From: Nonomuraea maritima
GTDB lineage: Bacteria; Actinomycetota; Actinomycetes; Streptosporangiales; Streptosporangiaceae
Reading direction: 5' to 3'
Length of the DNA stretch: 64,000 nt
NCBI RefSeq assembly: GCF_900100395.1
Contig: NZ_FNFB01000004.1
Location: 310,001-374,000, forward strand
Under the pieces are notes generated by a model that did no database searches, had not been told where the DNA came from, and saw only the letters and a list, made by a program, of their open reading frames with translations. A program made the position numbers and the translations under genes. Positions 25,579 to 34,793 of the stretch are shown here, piece by piece (position 1 is the first letter of the stretch; the number at the start of each line of letters is the position of its first letter).

Positions 25579-26279
25579 TGACCGTCTCTCAGCACGTATC
25601 CCACGCCGCGCACGGTGTGGATCACCCGCGGCTCGCCCCCGGCCTCGGTCTTGCGGCGCAGGTACATGACGTAGACGTCGAGCGAGTTGGACGTCGGCTC
25701 GAAGTCGAAGCCCCACACCTCGCTGAGGATCTGGTCGCGCGTCAGCACCTGACGCGGGTGGGACAGGAAGAGCTCCATCAGCAGGTATTCGGTACGGGTC
25801 AGGTCGAGCCGCCGGTCGCCGCGGGTGACCTCGCGGGTCGCCTGGTCCATGCTCAGGTCGGCGTACGCCAGCGTGTCGCCCGGGCGGGCGCCGCCCGTGG
25901 CGCTGAGCGCGCCCCTGCGCAGCAGGGCCCGCACCCTGGCCAGCAGCTCGTCGAGCTCGAACGGCTTGACGAGATAGTCGTCGGCGCCGGCGTCGAGCCC
26001 CGACACCCGGTCGCCGACCGCGTCACGGGCCGTGAGCATGAGGACGGGGACGTTGTTGCCCGCCGAACGCAGCCTGCGGCAGGCGGTCAGCCCGTCGAGC
26101 CGCGGCATCATGACGTCGAGCAGCACCGCGTCGTAGCTCTCCGCGGCCAGCGCCTCCAGCGCCTGATGCCCGTCGGCGGCCGTCACGACCTTGTAGCCCT
26201 CGAACTCGAGGCTCGACTGCAACGCCTCACGCAGCGCGGGCTCGTCGTCCACCACCAGCAACCGTACGGCCTCACTCAT
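25575..26279 (-). CDS. OmpR-family response regulator (MprA-like)
   Basis: The 234-residue regulator has a receiver domain with the phospho-acceptor Asp in [13 protein letters not shown] (about residue 54), the conserved Thr in LMLTARD and Lys in YLVKPFE, and a C-terminal winged helix ending in [14 protein letters not shown]. It partners the histidine kinase that overlaps its stop. ATG 26279 has TAACGT 6 bases upstream, so a leaderless start is likely. The FAD oxidoreductase gene lies upstream in the same direction with a 74-base gap. Confidence 0.92.
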   Translation of the reverse strand: MSEAVRLLVVDDEPALREALQSSLEFEGYKVVTAADGHQALEALAAESYDAVLLDVMMPRLDGLTACRRLRSAGNNVPVLMLTARDAVGDRVSGLDAGADDYLVKPFELDELLARVRALLRRGALSATGGARPGDTLAYADLSMDQATREVTRGDRRLDLTRTEYLLMELFLSHPRQVLTRDQILSEVWGFDFEPTSNSLDVYVMYLRRKTEAGGEPRVIHTVRGVGYVLRDGQ

Positions 26280-26285
26280 GCCCCA

Positions 26286-26291
26286 ACGTTA
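26286..26291 (-). promoter_or_regulatory. Leaderless -10 box of the MprA-like gene
   Basis: TAACGT (26291-26286) ends 6 bases before the ATG at 26279; there is no purine-rich ribosome-binding site. Confidence 0.45.
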
Positions 26292-26353
26292 AGGGCTCAT
26301 CATGAGAAGGCGATGAACGGGCCAAGGGTCAGGCGGGTGTTTCGTGTCCGTCC

Positions 26354-27856
26354 TCAGGGCGTCAGCAGGGCCATGGCGGCGTTGTGGCCGCCGATCCCGC
26401 TGACGCCGCCGCCGCGCCGGGCCCCCGCGCCGCACAGCAGGATGCGCTCGTGCTCGGTCTCCACGCCCCATCCGCCCGCGTCGGCGTACGGCCAGCTGAG
26501 GTCGGTGTGGAAGATGTGGCCGCCGGGCAGGCCGGCGTCCTGCTCCAGGTCGACGGGCGTCTTCACCTCGACGCACGGCGTGCCGTCGGCGGCGGTCAGC
26601 AGGCAGTCCTGGATGGGCTCGGCGAGAACGGCGTTCATGGAGGCGAAGGTGGCGTCCAGTGCCATCTTCCTCGCCTTCTCCGGATTTTTCCGGAAAAGGC
26701 GGGCGGGCATGTGGAGGCCGAACAGCGTCATCGTCTCCGCCTTCCCCCGCAGCTCCGGCCCGAGGATGGACGGGTCGGTCAGGGAGTGGCAGTAGACCTC
26801 GGCGGGCGGCAGGCCGGGGATCTCGCCGCGGGCCGCCTGCGCGTACGCGGTGGCGAGCTGGTCGCGTCCCTCGTTGATGTGGAACGTCCCGCTGAAGGCC
26901 GCCCGGGGGTCCACCGACGTGTCCTTCAACCGGGGCAGCCGGGAGAGCACCATGTTGACCTTGAGCTGCGCCCCCTCGGGCTCCTCCGGCGTACGGCCCA
27001 TCACCCGGTCGAGCACGGCGGGCGGCAGGTTGACCAGCACGTGCCGGCCGTTCACGGTGTGCTCGCCGTCGTCCGTCCTGAAGGTCACCTCGCCCGACGG
27101 GGAGATGCCGACGATCTCGGCGCCCGTCCTGATCTCGGCTCCCGCGCTCCTGGCCGCCGCCTCGAGGGCGCCGGAGACCGCTCCCATGCCGCCGACCGGG
27201 ACGTTCCACTCGCCGGTGCCGTTCCCGATCACGTGGTAGAGGAAGCAGCGGTTGGCCAGCAGGTCGGTGGCCGGGTCGGCGAACGTGCCGATCAGCGCGT
27301 CGGTGAGCACGACGCCGCGTACGGTGTCGTCGCCGAAGTACTGGTCGACCGTCTCGCCGATCGGCTGGGCGAACAGGTCGCGCCACGCCTCAGGACCGAC
27401 GAGGCGCTCGATCTCGGCCTCCTGGCGCAGCGGGTGGAGCAGCGTCGGAGCCAGGGTCTCGGCCACCTGCGACACCATGTTGTAGAAGCGCTTCCACGCT
27501 CGCAGGTCGGCCTCGTCGCCGGTGACGCCACGGAACGACGCCGCGGTACGCAGCTCGTCCCCGTTGTCGACCAGCAGGCCGGTGTCGCCCTTGGGGGTGT
27601 AGGAGGCGTACCGGCGGCGGCGCAGCTCGAGGTCGAGGCCGAGGTCGCGGACGATCGCGCCGGGCAGCAGGCTGACCAGGTACGAGTAGCGCGACAGGCG
27701 CACGTCGACGCCGGGGAACGGCCTCGCCGAGATCGCCAGGCCGCCCACGTGGTCGTACCGCTCAAGGACGAGGACCCGCCGTCCCGCTTTCGCCAGGTAA
27801 GCGGCCGCGACCAATCCGTTGTGCCCGCCTCCGGCCACGACCACGTCGTACGTCAT
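26354..27856 (-). CDS. Phytoene-desaturase-like FAD oxidoreductase
   Basis: The 500-residue protein begins with the dinucleotide-binding VVVAGGGHNGLVAAAYLAKAG and the FAD-ribose Glu in VLVLERYDHVGG, and ends with the FAD-contacting GIGGHNAAMALL. This layout belongs to the PYROXD2/carotenoid-desaturase-like group of NAD(P)/FAD oxidoreductases. No other carotenoid genes are near, so it should not be called a carotenoid enzyme. A promoter with TTGACG and TAGGGT places transcription start essentially at the ATG. Confidence 0.82.
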   Translation of the reverse strand: MTYDVVVAGGGHNGLVAAAYLAKAGRRVLVLERYDHVGGLAISARPFPGVDVRLSRYSYLVSLLPGAIVRDLGLDLELRRRRYASYTPKGDTGLLVDNGDELRTAASFRGVTGDEADLRAWKRFYNMVSQVAETLAPTLLHPLRQEAEIERLVGPEAWRDLFAQPIGETVDQYFGDDTVRGVVLTDALIGTFADPATDLLANRCFLYHVIGNGTGEWNVPVGGMGAVSGALEAAARSAGAEIRTGAEIVGISPSGEVTFRTDDGEHTVNGRHVLVNLPPAVLDRVMGRTPEEPEGAQLKVNMVLSRLPRLKDTSVDPRAAFSGTFHINEGRDQLATAYAQAARGEIPGLPPAEVYCHSLTDPSILGPELRGKAETMTLFGLHMPARLFRKNPEKARKMALDATFASMNAVLAEPIQDCLLTAADGTPCVEVKTPVDLEQDAGLPGGHIFHTDLSWPYADAGGWGVETEHERILLCGAGARRGGGVSGIGGHNAAMALLTP

Positions 27857-27862
27857 TCCCGC

Positions 27863-27893
27863 ACCCTATGACCAGATCCCATGTCCCCGTCAA
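27863..27893 (-). promoter_or_regulatory. Promoter of the FAD oxidoreductase gene
   Basis: TTGACG (27893-27888) and TAGGGT (27868-27863) are 19 bases apart, and the -10 ends 6 bases before the ATG at 27856. No other feature is seen in 27869-27987. Confidence 0.5.
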
Positions 27894-27987
27894 CGCCTCA
27901 CTCCTGAACAATTCCCCCACCAGCACCGAAGTACGCCAAAGACCCAAAGACGGGCAGCCACCGACAAACTCCCGCACCCGCCGTGAG

Positions 27988-28878
27988 TCAGGGGCGGGTG
28001 GCCACCGACAGGAGGGTTGCGGCGGGTGGGGTCAGGGGGCGGCCGCGGCGCCAGACCGCGCGGAGGTTGCGTACCAGGTTCACGCCCGCGAGCGGCACCT
28101 CCAGAAGCCGGCCCGTCGCCACCTCGGCCTCCACCGCGTACCGGCTGAGCACCGCCGGAGCCGCGCCCGCCTGGGCCGCGCCCTTCACCGCCGAGTTCGA
28201 CCCCAGCTCCAGCAGCGGGCTGGCCTGGTACAGACCGGCGAAGGCCACGTCGAGCGTCTCCCGCGTGCCCGACCCCGGTTCGCGCACCACGAGCGGCGTC
28301 GCGGCCAGCTCGGCGCCCCGCAGCGCGGTACGCCGCCGCGTCCACGGGTGTCCCGGCGCGACCACCACGACGAGCCGGTCCGTCCCCACGACCCGGCTGT
28401 CGAGGCCGGCGGGCACGCTCGGCCCCTCGACGAACCCGAGCTCCACCTCGCCCGCCAGCACGCGGGCGGCCACGTCGGCGGAGTTGACCACGTCCAGGCC
28501 GACCGGCACGCCGGGCTGACGGTCCTGGAACTCGCCGAGCCAGCGCGGCACCAGGTACTCGGCGACCGTCATGCTCGCCGCCACCCGCAGGTGCGCGGCC
28601 GCCCCGTGGCGTACGGCCTCGGCCGCGCGCACCAGCTCCTCGGCGGCGGCCAGCACCTGCGCGGCCCACCCCGCCACCATCTTCCCCTCGGCGGTGAGTG
28701 TGGAGCCGCGCGGCGTGCGTTCGAGGAGGGGCAGCCCGAGGCGGCGTTCGAGCTGGGCCATCCGCTTGCTGGCGGAAGGTTGCGCGATGCCGGACGCCCG
28801 CGCCGCCTGTCCCAGACTGCCGAGCTCGCCCACGTCCACCAGCAGCCGCAGCGAGTCGAGGTCGGGCAGCGCGCTCAT
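27988..28878 (-). CDS. LysR-type transcriptional regulator
   Basis: The 296-residue protein has the LysR helix-turn-helix near residues 5-60 (SLGQAARASGIAQPSASKRMAQLERRLG is the full helix pair; key motif AQPSASKRMAQLE) and a two-lobed effector domain. ATG 28878 with GAGGCGG upstream is preferred to a 46-codon longer frame. It is divergent from a YeiH-like membrane protein, the same arrangement as yeiE-yeiH in enterobacteria, so it probably controls that gene, perhaps in response to a sulfur compound. Confidence 0.88.
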   Translation of the reverse strand: MSALPDLDSLRLLVDVGELGSLGQAARASGIAQPSASKRMAQLERRLGLPLLERTPRGSTLTAEGKMVAGWAAQVLAAAEELVRAAEAVRHGAAAHLRVAASMTVAEYLVPRWLGEFQDRQPGVPVGLDVVNSADVAARVLAGEVELGFVEGPSVPAGLDSRVVGTDRLVVVVAPGHPWTRRRTALRGAELAATPLVVREPGSGTRETLDVAFAGLYQASPLLELGSNSAVKGAAQAGAAPAVLSRYAVEAEVATGRLLEVPLAGVNLVRNLRAVWRRGRPLTPPAATLLSVATRP

Positions 28879-29006
28879 CGGCCGCCTCGACCGGCGAGGG
28901 TGGGGTGGAACCTCAACGAGCGTCCTCTCGGCGGGCGACCGGCGGTGACGCGGGACGGCCGACCGGCTACAGCTGGGCCCTTTCCCCGGGTAAGGGGAGG
29001 GCAAAG

Positions 29007-29025
29007 TCAGAGCCACAGGCTATGA
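29007..29025. promoter_or_regulatory. LysR-type operator candidate
   Basis: TCAGAGCC-ACA-GGCTATGA is a 19-bp imperfect palindrome (7 of 8 positions per arm), between the divergent LysR and YeiH genes and 56 bases before the YeiH start. Confidence 0.5.
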
Positions 29026-29080
29026 CCTCCCAGACAATGCGTGTCTACCGGGTGTTTCCGGCGCTCAGAAGACTGGGATC

Positions 29081-30088
29081 ATGCTCCTGCGCCGCCCGTC
29101 CTCCCGTACCAGAAGCCTCGCGTCCGCCGCGGGCACCCTGTGGCCCGGCCTCTGCGCCGCGGCGGTGGCGGTGGTGGTCGCACTGCTGGTCAACCGGTAC
29201 GTCCCCGCGGTGAGCGCGGCCGTCGTCGCGGTCGTGGCCGGGGCCGCGCTGGCGAGCCTGGCGCGCGTGCCTGAACGCTGGAGGCCGGGGCTCGCGTTCG
29301 TGTCGCGGCGGGTGCTCCGGGTCGCCGTGGCGTTGCTCGGCCTGCAGATCGCGATGCCGCAGCTGCTCGCCCTCGGCTGGCAGACGATCGCGATCGTGGT
29401 GGCCGCGACGGGGCTGACCTTCGCCGTGACCCCGGCGATCGGCCGCCGGCTCGGCCTGTCCCCCGGCACGTCGCTCCTCGTGGCGACGGGCGTGTCCGTC
29501 TGCGGCGCGGCGGCGATCGCCGCCATGCGCGAGAGCACCGACGTCGCCGACGACGAGGACGCGGCCGGAGCGCTCGGCGTCGTCGTCCTGTACGGCACCG
29601 CCTCGCTCGCCGTCGTCCCCCTTCTCGCCTCGCTCGCGGGGCTGACGTCCGCGCAGCTCGGCGTCTGGACGGGCGCCGCCGTGCACGAGGTCGCGCAGGT
29701 GGCGGCGATCGGCGCGGCCTCGGGGGTGCTGGCCGCCGCGGTGACGGTCAAGCTGGGCCGGGTCGTGCTGCTGGCCCCGATCGTCGCGCTCACCTCCTAC
29801 CGGGGCCGCCGGCCGGGCGGGACGGGCAGCCGTCCGCCGATCCTGCCGCTGTTCGTGGGGGCGTTCCTCGCGATGGTCGCCCTGCGCGCCACCGGGTGGG
29901 TGCCCACGGCGGTGACGGACGCGGCGCCCGGTGTGACGAACGTGCTCATGGCCGCGGCCCTGTTCGGCCTCGGGACGGGCATCGACGTGCGGCGGCTGGC
30001 CAAGGGCGGCCGGGTGGTGCTGCTCGGCGGGATCGCCACGGCCATCATCGGGGCCACGTCGCTGGCCGGTGTGCTGCTCCTCGTGTGA
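29081..30088 (+). CDS. YeiH/UPF0324 family membrane protein (putative sulfate/sulfite exporter)
   Basis: The 335-residue protein has about ten hydrophobic helices and the family signatures GVSVCGAAAIAA near residue 138 and AAVHEVAQVAAIG near residue 205. The UPF0324/YeiH family is predicted to export sulfate or sulfite, supported here by the divergent LysR partner and an operator-like palindrome. ATG 29081 is the first start; a ribosome-binding site is weak (AGAAGACTGG). Confidence 0.85.
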   Translation: MLLRRPSSRTRSLASAAGTLWPGLCAAAVAVVVALLVNRYVPAVSAAVVAVVAGAALASLARVPERWRPGLAFVSRRVLRVAVALLGLQIAMPQLLALGWQTIAIVVAATGLTFAVTPAIGRRLGLSPGTSLLVATGVSVCGAAAIAAMRESTDVADDEDAAGALGVVVLYGTASLAVVPLLASLAGLTSAQLGVWTGAAVHEVAQVAAIGAASGVLAAAVTVKLGRVVLLAPIVALTSYRGRRPGGTGSRPPILPLFVGAFLAMVALRATGWVPTAVTDAAPGVTNVLMAAALFGLGTGIDVRRLAKGGRVVLLGGIATAIIGATSLAGVLLLV

Positions 30089-30204
30089 TCCTCGGGTGGA
30101 CGGGCGCGCCAGGGCCCCGTACCCTGCGTCATTCGGAACAAAGTTCGCAAATACCTCTGTTCCGTCCAGGGATACGCCACCACGCAAGGAGCGTCACACT
30201 CACC

Positions 30205-31131
30205 ATGCGCAGCAGTACCGACCTCGTTCTCCGGCCCTCCGACGAAGTAGCCGAGGCCCTGGCGAACGGCGCCCCCGTCGTGGCGCTGGAGTCCACGATC
30301 ATCTCCCACGGGCTGCCGCAGCCGCGCAATCTCGAGGTGGCCAGGGAACTCGAAGGCGTCGTGCGGGCCGCGGGCGCGGTCCCTGCCACGATCGCCGTGC
30401 TGGACGGCGTGCCGCGGATCGGGCTGGACGAGGCCGAGCTGGAGCGCATCGCGACCGAGCCGGGGCTGCGCAAGCTGAGCCAGCGCGACCTGCCGGTGGC
30501 GGCGGCGGTGAAGGCGAGCGGGGCGACCACCGTGTCGGCCACGTCGTTCCTGGCCGCCCGCGCGGGCATCCGGGTCTTCGCCACCGGCGGGCTCGGCGGC
30601 GTGCACCGCGGCTGGACCGAGGACCAGGACGAGTCCGCCGACCTCGACACCCTCGCGCGCACCCGCATCACCGTGGTGTGCGCGGGCGTCAAGTCGATCC
30701 TCGACGTGCCGGCGACGCTGCAGCGCCTCGAGACCCGCGGCGTCAGCGTGGTCGGCTACCGTACCGACACCTTCCCCGGCTTCTACCTGACCTCCTCGGG
30801 CCTGCCGGTCGACTGGCGGATCGAGTCGCCGCAGGAGGCCGCGGCCGTCATGCGCGGCCAGGACGCGCTGGACGGCCCGCGGACCGCGCTCATCGTGGCC
30901 AACCCCGTCCCGGAAGATCTCCAGCTCGACCCGGAGCTGCACGACCGCGTCCTCGCGGAGGCGCTCGCGGCGGCCGAGCGCGAAGGCGTCAAGGGGCAGG
31001 CGATCACGCCGTTCCTGCTCGGCTACCTGGTGGACGCCACCGGCGGCGCCTCGCTGGAGGCCAACCTCGCCGCCGTGCGCGGCAACACGGCCCTCGCGGC
31101 CCGGATCGCCCTGGCGTGGTCCGGGTCGTGA
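30205..31131 (+). CDS. psuG: Pseudouridine-5'-phosphate glycosidase
   Basis: The 308-residue enzyme carries the PsuG signatures VVALESTIISHGLPQPRN at about residues 22-39 (catalytic Glu), the ATGGLGGVHRG turn and the Asp in YLVDATGGASLEANLA. It cleaves pseudouridine 5'-phosphate to uracil and ribose 5-phosphate. ATG 30205 is used; AAGGAG sits 14 bases upstream, farther than ideal. The stop overlaps the next gene's GTG by 4 bp, coupling it to a PfkB kinase that would supply the phosphorylated substrate. Confidence 0.92.
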   Translation: MRSSTDLVLRPSDEVAEALANGAPVVALESTIISHGLPQPRNLEVARELEGVVRAAGAVPATIAVLDGVPRIGLDEAELERIATEPGLRKLSQRDLPVAAAVKASGATTVSATSFLAARAGIRVFATGGLGGVHRGWTEDQDESADLDTLARTRITVVCAGVKSILDVPATLQRLETRGVSVVGYRTDTFPGFYLTSSGLPVDWRIESPQEAAAVMRGQDALDGPRTALIVANPVPEDLQLDPELHDRVLAEALAAAEREGVKGQAITPFLLGYLVDATGGASLEANLAAVRGNTALAARIALAWSGS

Positions 31132-32060
31132 CCGGCGGCGGCGCCCTCGTGGTGGTGGGTGACGTCGTCACCGACATGGTGGCGCTGCACGGCTCGCCGG
31201 TCATGCCCGGCAGCGACGCGGCCGCCGAGATCGTGCTCCGCCCCGGCGGCTCCGGCGCGAACACCGCCGCCTGGGCGGCCCGCCTCGGCGCCGAGGTGCG
31301 CCTGCTGTCGCGGCTCGGCTACGACAGCAGCGAGTGGCATCTCGGCGAGCTGGTCAGGTCGGGCGTACACCCGCACGTCGCGGTGGACACCGACGAGCCG
31401 ACGGCCGTGGTGATCGCGATGGTCGACAAGAGCGGCGAGCGCACGATGCTCACCCACCGCGGCGCCGGCGGCCTCATCTCGGAGGCCGACTGGGACCCGC
31501 GCGTGCTCGACGGCGCGGGTCTCCTCCACCTGTCGGGATACGTCCTGTTCGCCCCTCGCGGGCTGGAGCTCGCCCGGCGGGCGATGGCCGACGCGGCGGC
31601 GGCGGGCGTCCCGATCAGCGTGGACCCGTCATCGACGGGGCCGCTGCGCGAGTTCGGCGTCGAGCGCTTCCTCAGGGAGACCGCCCCGGCCGGCTTGATC
31701 ATCCCGAACCTGGACGAGGCCCTGCTCCTCACTGGCGCCACCACGGCGGAGCGCGCCGCCGTGGTCCTCAGCGAGATGTACGGCACGGCCGTCGTCAAGA
31801 TGGGGGCCGACGGCGCGCTGGCGGCGGTCGACGGCTCTGTGGTCGCGACGGCAGCGGGCCTGACCGCCGAGGTCGTAGACTCGACCGGGGCCGGCGACGC
31901 CTTCGCCGCCGGCTTCCTCACCGCGGCCCTGCAGGGTGCCGGCGAGGCTGCCGCTCTGGAGGCGGGCTGCCGTGCTGGTGCAGAATGTGTGGCCCAGGTG
32001 GGCGGCCGTCCACGATACGGTTTGGATCTGAACCGTCTTTACCCTATTCACACTGATTGA
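31128..32060 (+). CDS. psuK: PfkB-family carbohydrate kinase, probable pseudouridine kinase
   Basis: The 310-residue ribokinase-fold protein has GGSGANTAAWAARLG near residue 37 and the PfkB anion-hole/catalytic motif DSTGAGDAFAAGF near residue 250. In psuG operons this kinase phosphorylates pseudouridine on the 5'-OH. GTG 31128 overlaps the psuG stop (GTGA), and another GTG 12 bases upstream is less likely. The next gene starts 83 bases beyond its stop without a convincing promoter, so read-through into it is possible. Confidence 0.85.
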   Translation: MTGGGALVVVGDVVTDMVALHGSPVMPGSDAAAEIVLRPGGSGANTAAWAARLGAEVRLLSRLGYDSSEWHLGELVRSGVHPHVAVDTDEPTAVVIAMVDKSGERTMLTHRGAGGLISEADWDPRVLDGAGLLHLSGYVLFAPRGLELARRAMADAAAAGVPISVDPSSTGPLREFGVERFLRETAPAGLIIPNLDEALLLTGATTAERAAVVLSEMYGTAVVKMGADGALAAVDGSVVATAAGLTAEVVDSTGAGDAFAAGFLTAALQGAGEAAALEAGCRAGAECVAQVGGRPRYGLDLNRLYPIHTD

Positions 32061-32143
32061 TAGCTTGCCGCGTAGGCTGCACCATTAGCCACATGCGTTA
32101 CGGGGAGCCCACGCGGCTCACTGGGGAGGATAAGGGTCCGCCG

Positions 32144-34717
32144 ATGGAAGTCGAGTCATCGATCTGCCTGAGCGACCTGGTCCCTGCGTTGCGCTGGAGC
32201 CGCCCACAGCACGTGGCCGACGCTCTCGGCGACCCCCGTCTGCCGGCGGGCTGGTGGAGTTCCCTGGCGCTGTCGAAGGCCGTCGGCGCGGCCGGTCTCG
32301 ACTGGTTGTGCGACCGCCTGGCCCACCTGGCCTTCTCCCAATGGGATCACCTCCCGCTGTGCGACCTGCTGCCCGCGCTGACGGTGCACCACATCGACCC
32401 CGCGCTGCCCGGCTGGCCCGACTCGACCCGTACGGCGGTCACCGGTCTGGGCGGCTGGCAGCGGCTGCGCCGCCTGTGCCCCGGTGACCTCACCACTCCG
32501 TCGGCGACGCCCGAGGTGGTGATGGGCGCGGTCTTCCGCGAGGTGCTCGGCCGCATCCCGGCGCAGCGCGAGGCCCCCGCGTCCGAACTGCCCGCCGCCG
32601 CTGCCGCGCCTTCCTCCACCCCATCAGGGACGGCGTCCCCGACACCAGGCTCCGCTTCCCCCCTTCCCGCAGGCCAGAGAAGCCAGGCCCCGGGCCCCCA
32701 GGCCCCGGCAGTTCCGGGCAGCCAGGTCCCCGCAGCCCCGGGCCCCCAGGTCCCGGCAGGTCCGGGAAGCCAAGTCCCCGGAGCGCTGGGGAGCCAGATA
32801 CCCGCAACGCCGGGGAACCAAGTTCCCGCAGCGCCGGGGAGGCCGGTTACGGCCGCACAGGTGCCTCCGGTTCCCGCCGCGCCGGCGCCCGCTGTTCCCG
32901 CGCCCGCCGCGGCGCAGGCTTCCGAGGCAGGGCGTCCCGCCGAGCAGAACGGCGTGGCCGGCGACGGCGTGCCTCGCGGCACCGGCCCGTTCCCGGCGGC
33001 GGCGCCGGAGCCCCGGCCGCAGCCCCCCGTCGGCACCGAGAGCGGCTGGTTCGCCGCGCAGAGCGGGCCGTCCGCCCGCCCTGACCAGGGCGAGTCCCAG
33101 CGTCCTGCGTTCCCGCAGGAGGGTCAGCCCCGGCAACAGGGCGCCTTCCCGCCCGGACAGAACCCGCGCCAGACCGGTTCCTTCCCGGCCGTCAACGGCC
33201 AGCAGCGGCACACCGGCTCCTTCCCCGCCGTCGACCAACCGCGCCAGACGGGTTCCTTCCCGGCCGTGGACGGCCAGCCGCGCCAGACCGGTTCGTTCCC
33301 CGCAGTGGACGGCCAGCAGCGGCACACCGGCTCCTTCCCCGCCGTCGACCAGCCCCGCCAGACGGGGTCCTTTCCGGCGCAGGCGCCCGGCGGGAGTCTG
33401 CCCCAGCGTCCCGTCCCCGGGCAGTCCGGTCAGCCAGAACGCCTGCCGCAGCGTCCCACCGGCCAGCAGCCCGGACGCCAGGACGCGGGCTCCGACGGGC
33501 CGAGCACCGGCAACATCCCGCGCGTCCCGTCAGGCGGCCCCGGCACCGGCAACATCCCACGCATCCCGTCAGGCGGCCCCGGCACCGGCAACATCCCGCG
33601 CGTCCCGTCGGGCGGCCCGAGCACCGGGTCCATCCCGGCGGTCCCGTCCGAGACCGACCACGCGATGGTCCGGGTCGTGGACGGCCTGTTCCGCAGCCTG
33701 GACAAGCTGGAGCTGGCGGTGGCCGTCCACCGGCTGTTCGCCGAGGACCCGATCAGCCTCCGCACCCTCGCCCACAAACTGCTGGTCGAGCGGGACGCAC
33801 TCTCGCAGGCCCAGCGCACCGCCGAGGAACGCGTCCTGCACTGGCTGCGCTCGTCCGAGTCGGCGCCCGTCACCGGCCACATGTTCCGCCTGACCGAATG
33901 GCTCGGAGCGGCGGCCACCGAGGAGCAGCTGGTCGGCGCCGACCCGGCCCACCCGGTGATGGTGCCCACGCTGCGCACGCCGCTGTGGCGCGTGCTGGTG
34001 ACGCTCATGCCCGACCGCCGCCTCCAGGACGGCTGGCTCGTCGTGGGCGACCTGCACTCCCTTCAGGCACGCACCCGGCAGGTCATCGCCTCCGCCCCGG
34101 CCGACGCCGACATGGTCGAGCTGATGGCGGAGCTCGGCATCCGCGCACACTCGGCCAAGGCCTGGCTGGAGGCCCTGCCGCCGGAGAGCGCCGCGCCCGA
34201 GCGCGTGGCAGCGCAGACGGCCGCGGCCCAGCAGCCCCTGCCGCGCCGTACGCCGGGGGCCAACGGCCACCACCACCGCGGCGGCCAGCCCATCCCGCCG
34301 GCCCCGGCCGGGTCGATCGACCCGTCCGCCGCGCTGGCCGCGCTGTCGGCGCTGTCGGGCGGGCGTTCGCCGATGCTGAACGGCGGCCTCGCGGGCACTC
34401 CGTCCACGCCGCCGCCACCGCCGCCGAGCCCCTCGTCCGACCCGCGCAGGTGGCAGCGCATCGAGGTCACGCCCGAACATCTGCGGGGCGGCCCGGTGCC
34501 GGTCCCCGAGGGGTACGCCGCCCAGCTCGGCATGCGTCCCGGCACCCTGCTGTCGGTCACCGGCCCGGGCGACAACGCGATCGTCCTGGTCTGGCAGGGG
34601 CACCAGCCGGTCTTCGACTCGCTGCAGCCCGTGCTCATGCGCCTCAACGCCCGCCCGGGCGACCAGGTGTACGTCACCGTCGACGGCTACCGCCTCGAAG
34701 CCCAACTGACCGGCTGA
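32144..34717 (+). CDS. Large repeat-rich protein of unknown function
   Basis: The 857-residue protein is not recognised. Residues 1-130 form a Trp/Leu-rich helical domain (SLALSKAVGAAGLDWLCDRL). Residues 131-510 are Pro/Ala/Gln-rich and disordered, with three families of repeats: PGSQVPAxPG units, six copies of [RQ][QH]TGSFPAV(D/N), and four copies of GNIPR(V/I)PSGGPGT. Residues about 515-690 are a helical domain with an acidic, Leu-rich core, and residues 790-857 a small beta-rich C-terminal domain (RIEVTPEHLRG...). The TGSFP and TGNIP repeats resemble Thr-containing docking or phosphorylation sites. A scaffold role is inference. Confidence 0.7.
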   Translation: MEVESSICLSDLVPALRWSRPQHVADALGDPRLPAGWWSSLALSKAVGAAGLDWLCDRLAHLAFSQWDHLPLCDLLPALTVHHIDPALPGWPDSTRTAVTGLGGWQRLRRLCPGDLTTPSATPEVVMGAVFREVLGRIPAQREAPASELPAAAAAPSSTPSGTASPTPGSASPLPAGQRSQAPGPQAPAVPGSQVPAAPGPQVPAGPGSQVPGALGSQIPATPGNQVPAAPGRPVTAAQVPPVPAAPAPAVPAPAAAQASEAGRPAEQNGVAGDGVPRGTGPFPAAAPEPRPQPPVGTESGWFAAQSGPSARPDQGESQRPAFPQEGQPRQQGAFPPGQNPRQTGSFPAVNGQQRHTGSFPAVDQPRQTGSFPAVDGQPRQTGSFPAVDGQQRHTGSFPAVDQPRQTGSFPAQAPGGSLPQRPVPGQSGQPERLPQRPTGQQPGRQDAGSDGPSTGNIPRVPSGGPGTGNIPRIPSGGPGTGNIPRVPSGGPSTGSIPAVPSETDHAMVRVVDGLFRSLDKLELAVAVHRLFAEDPISLRTLAHKLLVERDALSQAQRTAEERVLHWLRSSESAPVTGHMFRLTEWLGAAATEEQLVGADPAHPVMVPTLRTPLWRVLVTLMPDRRLQDGWLVVGDLHSLQARTRQVIASAPADADMVELMAELGIRAHSAKAWLEALPPESAAPERVAAQTAAAQQPLPRRTPGANGHHHRGGQPIPPAPAGSIDPSAALAALSALSGGRSPMLNGGLAGTPSTPPPPPPSPSSDPRRWQRIEVTPEHLRGGPVPVPEGYAAQLGMRPGTLLSVTGPGDNAIVLVWQGHQPVFDSLQPVLMRLNARPGDQVYVTVDGYRLEAQLTG
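33167..33387 (+). repeat. Six-copy TGSFPA coding repeat
   Basis: Units of 36-39 bases encode variations of QTGSFPAVDGQPR. Adjacent units alternate RQ and RH before TG, which suggests duplication of pairs. Confidence 0.75.
33508..33650 (+). repeat. Four-copy TGNIPR coding repeat
   Basis: Three 39-bp units encode GPxTGNIPR(V/I)PSG and a fourth ends as TGSIPAVPSE, next to the helical domain. Confidence 0.75.
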
Positions 34718-34739
34718 CCCCAGCCCCCCACCCCGCAGC

Positions 34740-34754
34740 CGGGCCTGTCGCCCG
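34740..34754. terminator. Weak hairpin between converging genes
   Basis: CGGGC (34740-34744) pairs with GCCCG (34750-34754) over a 5-base loop, within the 76-base gap. Confidence 0.3.
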
Positions 34755-34793
34755 TCTCGGAGCTTGGCGAGGCAGCCGGCCGGGCGGCCGTCG

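Noticed and set aside
26354..27856. Carotenoid biosynthesis gene
   Set aside because: Similar to phytoene desaturases only at the FAD motifs; no other carotenoid genes are nearby.
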